Assembly (NCBI GenBank): GCA_002376965.1
Contig: DFOV01000317.1
Location: 1-6,819 of the forward strand
DNA: 6,819 nucleotides
DNA from: Gammaproteobacteria bacterium UBA3532
GTDB taxonomy: Bacteria; Pseudomonadota; Gammaproteobacteria; Enterobacterales; UBA3532
Reading direction: 5' to 3'
Shown here: positions 1 through 5,293 of the stretch, piece by piece
Layout: every line of letters starts with the position of its first letter
How positions within the stretch are numbered: position 1 is the first letter of the stretch
Program-made: the position numbers and the translations under genes
Notes under the pieces: generated by a model
The model's input: the letters and a program-made list of their open reading frames with translations, nothing else
The model's database searches: none
What the model was told of the DNA's origin: nothing

Positions 1-568
1 CCGCGTAAAAAACAACCTGCAAATAACCTCTGGGCTGCTACGCCTGCAATCACAGGTGTTAGACGATGAGAAAACTCGCGAGCTGTTCTGCGAAAGCGAG
101 GGGCGAATCAAGTCGATGGCGCTGGTTCACGAAAAGCTTTATCAATCAAATAACTTGTCCGAAGTGGATGTAGGAGAATACCTGGCGACACTGGTGCCAG
201 AAATGCTGCGTTTTATGCAGCTGGCAGAGTCGCCTATCCAGCTAGAGGTTAATGTAGAGAAAGTGCCTATATCGATTGATAAAGCCATACCGTTTGGGTT
301 GATTGTCAATGAGCTGGTTTCAAATGCCCTTAAACACGCCTTTGCAGGTACCAACAACCCAACTTTGAGCGTTAGCGTTTCGATGAATAATGGCCGCGTC
401 CAGTTAAGCGTCGCAGACAACGGTATTGGCCTTCCTGAGCATTTTGAACTGCGGAAGGCAAAAACTCTCGGGTTGCAATTAGTCAACGACCTGACCCGTC
501 AGCTAGGTGGCACCCTGACACTCAGCCGCACTGATCAAACCTTATTTTCAGTCCATTTCAATCGATAA
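1..568 (+). CDS. Sensor histidine kinase, HisKA_2 type, C-terminal part (5' truncated by window edge)
   Basis: The reading frame is open from base 2 to a TAA at 566-568, giving 188 visible residues. The first residues, RVKNNLQITSGLLRLQSQ, match the dimerisation/phosphoacceptor helix of HisKA_2 kinases, where the usual text is H-R-V-K-N-N. The phospho-accepting His would be the codon cut by the left edge. The ATPase domain follows: N-box NELVSNALKHAF (about residues 103-114), G1 motif DNGIGLP (139-145), and the compact G2 motif TLGLQLV (155-161) followed by RQLGGTL, typical of this subfamily. These are the catalytic core of a kinase that autophosphorylates and passes phosphate to a receiver. 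The sensor region is outside the window, so the signal is unknown. An internal GTG at 56 is not the true start, because homology to the kinase core continues upstream of it. The next gene begins 9 bases after the stop and carries a receiver domain, so it is the obvious candidate partner. Confidence 0.9.
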   Translation, partial: RVKNNLQITSGLLRLQSQVLDDEKTRELFCESEGRIKSMALVHEKLYQSNNLSEVDVGEYLATLVPEMLRFMQLAESPIQLEVNVEKVPISIDKAIPFGLIVNELVSNALKHAFAGTNNPTLSVSVSMNNGRVQLSVADNGIGLPEHFELRKAKTLGLQLVNDLTRQLGGTLTLSRTDQTLFSVHFNR

Positions 569-574
569 GGAAAG
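567..574 (+). promoter_or_regulatory. Ribosome binding site of the receiver-kinase gene
   Basis: The purine-rich string AAGGAAAG overlaps the upstream TAA stop and lies 3 bases before the ATG at 578, with the AAGGA core about 6 bases from the start. It supports that ATG and suggests translation coupled to the upstream kinase. Confidence 0.6.
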
Positions 575-577
575 CCC

Positions 578-1756
578 ATGCTACGCGATGTGACCTTAAG
601 TGTTTTGGTGGTTGATGATGAAATCATCATTGCCCGAAACCTGGAACAAATTCTAGAACGGATGGGGCTTAAAGTGGTAGATATCGCATGCAGTGGTGAA
701 GAAGCCATTGAACTGGCGCACAAATTTAAGCCTGATTTGATCTATATGGATATTCGACTCAATGGTGATCTGGATGGCATTGAGACAGCACAAATTATTT
801 CCGATGAATTAAATATTCCGGTTATATTTCTTACTGCATACGCTGATGAACAGACCCTGACCCGTGCGAAAGATACGGCTCCATATGGCTACCTGGTTAA
901 ACCGGTTTCAGAACGCGACATTCAAATCATTACCAACGTTGCTATTGGCCGTCATCGAACCGAAATGAAATTACGCCTGGCCAAAAGACAGCTGCAAGAA
1001 GCTAACGAAAACCTGGAAGCACAAGTGCAAGCAAGAACAGCCAAGCTGGCAACCCAAATTGAGCTGCTAGCATCGGCCAATAAGCAACTTGAGCAATTTG
1101 CGTTTATCGCCTCGCATGATCTGAAAGAGCCCCTACGCAAAATTTCCACCTTTGGCCAAATGCTGGAAAGCAGTGATCGAGACAATCTGTCATCACAAGG
1201 ACAAGAGTATCTTAGTTATATGCTGAAATCAGGACACCGGATGCAGGAGCTGCTGGATAGCCTGCTGCTGTATAGCCGCCTTTCAATACAAAAGCATAAG
1301 ACACAACCGACTAATCTGAACCATGTGGTCATGGAAGTATGTAGTGATCTGGAGTTAAAAATCACTGAGTGCAACGCGCAAATCGATGCCGAACCATTGC
1401 CCACCATAACCGCCGACAAAGCTCAGTTTCGCCAGTTATTCCAAAACCTGATTGACAACTCGCTTAAATATCGAAAAGCAGATGTTGCGCCCATCATCCA
1501 CATCACCGCGAACAAAGATCCTCAAACTGCTGGTTGGACTATCGACATAAGCGATAACGGAATTGGCTTTGAACCTGAGTATAGCGAACAGGTATTTGAG
1601 GTTTTTCGTCGCCTGCACGGTAAAAACGAATATAGCGGAACAGGAATGGGGCTGGCGATATGCCGAAAAATTGCAGAACGCCATCACGGCAGATTAACTG
1701 CCTCAGGCGAAGCAGATAAAGGAGCCACCTTTAGTATCTATTTACCTGCCGAATAG
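578..1756 (+). CDS. Receiver-domain histidine kinase (REC-coiled coil-HisKA-HATPase_c)
   Basis: A complete 392-residue cytoplasmic signalling protein with no signal peptide or membrane segment. Residues about 7-125 form a receiver domain: acidic pair D13/D14, phospho-accepting D58 in IYMDIRL, T86 in FLTAYAD, and K108 in LVKP. Residues about 127-172 are charged and heptad-like, consistent with a signalling coiled coil. A HisKA helix follows, with H180 in FAFIASHDLKEPLRKI, a version common in phytochrome-like kinases. The ATPase domain shows an N-box around N290/N294 (NLIDNSLKY), G1 DNGIGF (326-331), an F-box-like VFEVFRRLH, and G2 GTGMGLAI (354-361). All key residues for both phosphate acceptance and kinase activity are present. 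Known family logic suggests that phosphorylation of D58 modulates the attached kinase. The upstream HisKA_2 kinase is the likely donor, inferred from adjacency. There is no DNA-binding domain, so the final output must lie elsewhere. Confidence 0.92.
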   Translation: MLRDVTLSVLVVDDEIIIARNLEQILERMGLKVVDIACSGEEAIELAHKFKPDLIYMDIRLNGDLDGIETAQIISDELNIPVIFLTAYADEQTLTRAKDTAPYGYLVKPVSERDIQIITNVAIGRHRTEMKLRLAKRQLQEANENLEAQVQARTAKLATQIELLASANKQLEQFAFIASHDLKEPLRKISTFGQMLESSDRDNLSSQGQEYLSYMLKSGHRMQELLDSLLLYSRLSIQKHKTQPTNLNHVVMEVCSDLELKITECNAQIDAEPLPTITADKAQFRQLFQNLIDNSLKYRKADVAPIIHITANKDPQTAGWTIDISDNGIGFEPEYSEQVFEVFRRLHGKNEYSGTGMGLAICRKIAERHHGRLTASGEADKGATFSIYLPAE

Positions 1757-1789
1757 AAACTGCTGAATAAGCCTTTTTAAATTTGCCCC

Positions 1790-1842
1790 CTACTATCCCC
1801 CTTTGATTTAAAGAACCAATAGTCTACTATGCCTCTGGTGAT
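1790..1842 (+). repeat. Imperfect direct repeat around the amylase promoter
   Basis: CTACTAT followed by a pyrimidine-rich stretch and TGAT occurs at 1790-1807 and again at 1824-1842, 34 bases apart. The first seven bases are identical; the remainder matches partly and needs a one-base gap. The first copy sits in a second curiosity, two runs of five C flanking TACTAT (1786-1801). The second copy contains the proposed -10 hexamer. It could be a paired regulator site or chance in low-complexity sequence. Confidence 0.3.
1803..1830 (+). promoter_or_regulatory. Candidate sigma70 promoter for the amylase gene
   Basis: TTGATT at 1803-1808 and TACTAT at 1825-1830 are separated by 16 bases. Each hexamer matches its consensus at four of six positions. 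Transcription would start near 1837, leaving a leader of about 134 bases before the ATG at 1971. This is a moderate match only. Its position just downstream of the kinase stop and upstream of the amylase fits a separate amylase transcript. Confidence 0.35.
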
Positions 1843-1872
1843 CCAAACCGTGGTTATACCCGAATGATACAC

Positions 1873-1886
1873 GAGCTACTTAGCTC
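1873..1886. promoter_or_regulatory. Inverted repeat GAGCTA-CT-TAGCTC, possible operator
   Basis: Two perfect 6-base arms are separated by CT, giving a 14-base near-palindrome in the amylase leader, about 45 bases after the proposed -10. The size and symmetry would suit a dimeric regulator, or a small RNA structure together with the next inverted repeat. It does not match any operator I recognise, and I see no MalT-box-like sequence nearby. Confidence 0.3.
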
Positions 1887-1895
1887 TTAATCAGA

Positions 1896-1911
1896 GTGGC
1901 CAATAAGCCAC
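1896..1911 (+). promoter_or_regulatory. Short hairpin in the amylase leader
   Basis: GTGGC (1896-1900) and GCCAC (1907-1911) can form a perfect 5-bp stem with a six-base loop CAATAA. It lies between the candidate operator and the ribosome binding site. No run of T follows, so it is not an intrinsic terminator. A stem this short can arise by chance. Confidence 0.2.
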
Positions 1912-1961
1912 CTATTCTGGCCTGGGTAATAAAGCCTGGCTATGAACCTTTTTCTGTTGAT

Positions 1962-1966
1962 GGAGA
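1962..1966 (+). promoter_or_regulatory. Ribosome binding site deciding the amylase start
   Basis: GGAGA lies 4 bases before the ATG at 1971. The only competing upstream start in frame, GTG at 1896, has no comparable site at useful spacing and would put about 25 non-signal-like residues ahead of the lipoprotein signal peptide. The ATG at 1971 is therefore preferred. Confidence 0.75.
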
Positions 1967-1970
1967 ATTT

Positions 1971-4900
1971 ATGAACAGCGCATTTCCTCTTAAGCCCCTA
2001 AAGGCGGCTTTGATCGCACTCGGCATGACAACCCTGATTGCTGGCTGTAGCGATGTTGACTACGACAAAGATAGTGACGTTTCGACCCCAGCCCCTCAAG
2101 TTCCCGAACCCTCTCCGGAACCTGCGCCAGAGCCCGAGCCATCACCAGGAATTGATACATCGAACTATCCAGACTACCTGAGCCGAAAACACAGCGACGA
2201 AATATTCTATTTTGTCATGCTTGATCGCTTTAACAATGGCGACACCAGCAACGACAATGGTGCAGAAGATGGCATCGCGGCAGGTGGTTATGATCCGGCT
2301 AATGCTAATCGTTATCACGGTGGCGATATCCAGGGCCTTATCGACAAACTTGATTACATTCAGGGCATGGGAGCTACGGCACTGTGGGTCACGCCTGTTG
2401 TGACTAACCTGCTTAATCGTGGCGATATCTATGGCTATCACGGCTATTGGGGCGTCGATTTTATGAACGTTGACCCACACCTCGGTTCGAACGACGATTT
2501 TAAAGCGCTGGTCGACCAGGCCCATGCTCGCAATATGAAGGTCTACCTCGATATCGTTCTTAACCATACTGGCGATATTATTAAGCTGCCAAGCACCGCC
2601 TACCGTGATACCAGCCAGGCCCCCTATGAGCCAGGTTTTCCAGAGGCTCATCCAGAGTGGGCAACGGTTAAGAGCCCCGAATGGTTAAACGACACATCCA
2701 ACTATAACAATCGCGGAAACTCAACATTTTCGGGCGAAAGTGCCTTATTAGGCGACTTCAACGGCAACGACGATTTGGATACCAGCCAGCAGGATGTTAT
2801 CGATGGCTGGATAGACATCTACAAGCACTGGATCGAAACGTATAAAGTAGACGGCTTCCGAATCGATACCGTTAAACACGTAGACATCGAATTGTGGCAA
2901 CAATTCTCGCCACAAATTCTAGACTTTGCCAAGCAGCAAGGCATTCCAAACTTTTCTATGTTTGGTGAAGTGGCCGAAGCAGCGCCTGAAGAAACCAGCT
3001 ATTACACATCGACCGGTCAGTTGCCCTCTGCACTTGATTTCAGCATTCGCGGCGCGACACGCGATGTCTTTAGCCGCGGCGTTGGCACCAGCCAGCTTGC
3101 CGGCGTTTTTGAGGCGGATGATTTGTATAACGCCGCTCATACCGATGCGCGCAGCATAACCAACTTTTTGGATAACCATGATCAGGGCCGCTGGGGAACC
3201 TTCCTCAAAGACGACGATGCCAGCCGAACGGATGACGATCTGGTCGCTCGCTCGGTTGTCTCCGCGGCAGCTATTACATTCTCGCGTGGTGCACCTGTCT
3301 TTTATTATGGTTTTGAACAAGGCTTTACCGGCAATGGCGAGTCAGACACCCAGGCCCGTCAAGACATGTTTGCCAATCCAAACAGCCCATACAAAGGCAA
3401 CGATATCATCGCATCAGAGCAAGACCCATCTGAAGACAATTTCAATACCACTCACCCAATATATCAAGAGCTGAAAGTGATCAGCGACCTGTATAAAGCC
3501 CACCCAGCACTGCGCAGTGGTGTTCACATACAGCGCTATAGCAGTGGTCAAAGTGGCATTTTGGCGTTTTCTCGTGTTATTCCTCAAGAGCGCATGGAGT
3601 ACTTAGTAGTATTAAACAGCGATACCATTGAGAAAACCCAATCAATCAAAACAGGAACCGCTGGCAGCGAATTCGCCCCAGTATGGCCACAAGATGCCGT
3701 GCCACTAACTGCAGACGAATCTGGAAATGTTGAGGTTACACTTGGCGGACTAGACTTCGCTATCTACAAGGCAAGCTCTGCTATGCCAGCACCGGCGGCG
3801 GTTAGCGAAGTAACATTAGCCGGGATAGAAGCTGAAGAAAACGAAGATGGCGAGGTAGTAACACCAGTAGTTCGAGGTCGTATCGAGCTTGAAGCCAGCG
3901 CGAGTGGAGCTGAAGAGCTGACGAAAGCCGTTTTTGAAATCAGCGTTGATGGTGGCGATTACCAAGTCATCGGTGAAGACTGGGTATCTCCTTACCGAGT
4001 CTATTGGGACAGCACCAGCCTAGCGTCTAGCACTGGCAATATCAGCGTGCGTGCAACCATGCAAAACCTCGAAGGCTCGGGAGCCACGTCAGAAGAGATG
4101 ATCGCTATCGTTGACAACCGAGAAATTGGCTCAATCACCCTTAACTATGAAAATGGCAACAATCGAGACGATATCGCTGTGTTATTTGAAGACGGTGGCG
4201 TACTAGGCCCAGTTCCACTAGTGAATAATGCTGCAACCTTTGTAGTGAACAAGCCTGCACAGCCGTTCATGGTCATATACGAATCACGCGACGTTAGCAA
4301 TGCCGATGTATTCAGCTTTGATACGCCAGTCTGGGTAACCTCAGACACCTTCTTTGCCGCTGCTACAGCCAATGGCAACACGCTTAATGCCGAGCTGTTT
4401 ATCAACAACAACCATCAGGTCGCAAACACCAATAACTTTGTTGGCTCAGGCACTCCAACCACCCTACCAACCGCTATGGATGCGCCAGCGCCATACGGGG
4501 AAACTGAACTATTTGTTCGCGGCGGTATGAATGGCTGGGATGCGGTTGACGGTATGGAATATATTGGTAACTACACCTATAAAGCCACGCTGAATATCGA
4601 CGGTGAATCGGAGTTCAAGTTTGCGGATGCTACTTGGTCTGAAATCAACTTGGGCCGTCCAGCAACTGAGTCTGGATTAACCTTAGGGCCAAATCCAGGC
4701 AACTTGCTATTCAACTCGCCTCAAGTTGCAACCTACGACTTCTATCTGTTCAACATACCAACAGAGACTCGCAGCTACGTATTCCAGCATATTGTTCAGC
4801 AAGATGCGGGAGATATCGGGCCATTAGGCGTTGCCATGTATTTGCGTGGTTCAATGAACGGTTGGGATACCAGTGTTCCTTTGAACTACGATGGCGACAA

Positions 4901-5156
4901 CCACTATAGCGCAACCGCTGCGTTGTCAGCTCAGTCCTATGCTTTCAAATTTGCAGATGAAAACTGGACACCTGCCACTAACTTTGGTTTCGCGCCTGAT
5001 GCAACATCAATGGAGATCAACGTCGGGCAAGCTGCAGGCATCACTACTGGCGAAGAAACTCAAGACATTAACGTAACTGTTTCCAACGAAGGCGATTATG
5101 TCTTCACATTGGACGTTACTGATCCATTAGCCCCTACGGTTGAAGTTTCTCAGTAA
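1971..5156 (+). CDS. Surface lipoprotein alpha-amylase family enzyme (GH13) with Ig-like and two X25-like modules
   Basis: A 1061-residue multimodular glycoside hydrolase expected to cleave alpha-glucosidic bonds in starch or related glucans. From the ATG at 1971, a lipoprotein signal peptide ends in LIAGC, with lipidated C26. Ser follows at +2, so outer-membrane sorting is expected under the E. coli Lol rule. A Pro/Glu-rich linker spans about 39-60. The GH13 barrel (about 70-530) has all four classic regions: DIVLNHTG (D194, N198, H199); GFRIDTVKH with R297 and nucleophile D299; FGEV with acid/base E333; and FLDNHDQGR with H403 and D404. A C-terminal beta domain spans about 530-605, an Ig-like domain about 611-716, and a beta-rich stretch I cannot assign about 717-840. 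Two repeats with RGxMNGWD and FKFAD resemble the X25 modules of pullulanases and amylases. The exact bond specificity (amylase, maltogenic or pullulanase-like) and GH13 subfamily cannot be settled by eye. Confidence 0.93.
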   Translation: MNSAFPLKPLKAALIALGMTTLIAGCSDVDYDKDSDVSTPAPQVPEPSPEPAPEPEPSPGIDTSNYPDYLSRKHSDEIFYFVMLDRFNNGDTSNDNGAEDGIAAGGYDPANANRYHGGDIQGLIDKLDYIQGMGATALWVTPVVTNLLNRGDIYGYHGYWGVDFMNVDPHLGSNDDFKALVDQAHARNMKVYLDIVLNHTGDIIKLPSTAYRDTSQAPYEPGFPEAHPEWATVKSPEWLNDTSNYNNRGNSTFSGESALLGDFNGNDDLDTSQQDVIDGWIDIYKHWIETYKVDGFRIDTVKHVDIELWQQFSPQILDFAKQQGIPNFSMFGEVAEAAPEETSYYTSTGQLPSALDFSIRGATRDVFSRGVGTSQLAGVFEADDLYNAAHTDARSITNFLDNHDQGRWGTFLKDDDASRTDDDLVARSVVSAAAITFSRGAPVFYYGFEQGFTGNGESDTQARQDMFANPNSPYKGNDIIASEQDPSEDNFNTTHPIYQELKVISDLYKAHPALRSGVHIQRYSSGQSGILAFSRVIPQERMEYLVVLNSDTIEKTQSIKTGTAGSEFAPVWPQDAVPLTADESGNVEVTLGGLDFAIYKASSAMPAPAAVSEVTLAGIEAEENEDGEVVTPVVRGRIELEASASGAEELTKAVFEISVDGGDYQVIGEDWVSPYRVYWDSTSLASSTGNISVRATMQNLEGSGATSEEMIAIVDNREIGSITLNYENGNNRDDIAVLFEDGGVLGPVPLVNNAATFVVNKPAQPFMVIYESRDVSNADVFSFDTPVWVTSDTFFAAATANGNTLNAELFINNNHQVANTNNFVGSGTPTTLPTAMDAPAPYGETELFVRGGMNGWDAVDGMEYIGNYTYKATLNIDGESEFKFADATWSEINLGRPATESGLTLGPNPGNLLFNSPQVATYDFYLFNIPTETRSYVFQHIVQQDAGDIGPLGVAMYLRGSMNGWDTSVPLNYDGDNHYSATAALSAQSYAFKFADENWTPATNFGFAPDATSMEINVGQAAGITTGEETQDINVTVSNEGDYVFTLDVTDPLAPTVEVSQ
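4500..5150 (+). repeat. Two tandem X25-like modules within the amylase
   Basis: Unit 1 (about residues 844-950) and unit 2 (about 954-1060) share the layout [FL]-V/L-RG-x-MNGWD, then a short beta region ending in FKFAD-x-x-W, then a longer variable half. The MNGWD motifs start at 4527 and 4854, 327 bases (109 residues) apart. The DNA copies have drifted well apart, so this is an old duplication and not a recent one. Such modules accompany starch- and pullulan-degrading enzymes, and a glucan-binding or spacer role is inferred. The conserved Trp and aromatic residues would suit sugar stacking. Confidence 0.7.
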
Positions 5157-5173
5157 ACTTAATGCCGTTACAA

Positions 5174-5206
5174 AGCAGACATACCCGAATTTCTGGTATG
5201 TCTGCT
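5174..5206. terminator. Perfect 12-bp hairpin after the amylase gene
   Basis: AGCAGACATACC (5174-5185) and its exact reverse complement GGTATGTCTGCT (5195-5206) enclose a 9-base loop, 17 bases after the amylase stop. The position suits transcript termination or 3'-end protection. On the + strand it is not followed by a run of T (CGCAGTCG follows), so it is not a textbook intrinsic terminator. On the - strand only TTTG follows, also weak. Confidence 0.55.
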
Positions 5207-5235
5207 CGCAGTCGCTCCAAGCATCGCGGCTGCTA

Positions 5236-5264
5236 TTGCCAGCCCGCTAAAACTTCCCTATGAT
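5236..5264 (+). promoter_or_regulatory. Sigma70-type promoter of the AAA-ATPase-like gene
   Basis: TTGCCA (5236-5241) and TATGAT (5259-5264) are separated by exactly 17 bases, and each matches the consensus hexamer at five of six positions. Transcription would begin around 5271, giving a leader of about 23 bases before the ATG at 5294. The -35 overlaps the loop and right arm of an imperfect inverted repeat (GGCTG at 5228-5232, CAGCC at 5240-5244), which could be incidental. Confidence 0.55.
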
Positions 5265-5293
5265 CAGATGAAGCACAACGGACTCGACTCACT

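Noticed and set aside
56..58. GTG as the start of the first kinase
   Set aside because: The HisKA_2 helix residues continue in frame upstream to the window edge, so the gene begins outside the window.
142..486. 114-codon open frame on the - strand
   Set aside because: It is antisense to the HATPase domain of the first kinase and has no supporting start or motif.
2142..2651. 169-codon open frame on the - strand
   Set aside because: It lies wholly opposite the conserved catalytic barrel of the amylase, shows no recognisable motif, and is best explained by codon bias of the + strand gene.
2919..3320. 133-codon open frame on the - strand
   Set aside because: It is antisense to the region holding E333 and the NHD motif of the amylase. 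Its composition is that of a shadow frame.
5226..5247. Imperfect inverted repeat GCGGCTG / CAGCCCGC
   Set aside because: It needs a bulged base beyond five pairs, has no T-run after it, and overlaps the better-supported promoter. It is probably incidental.
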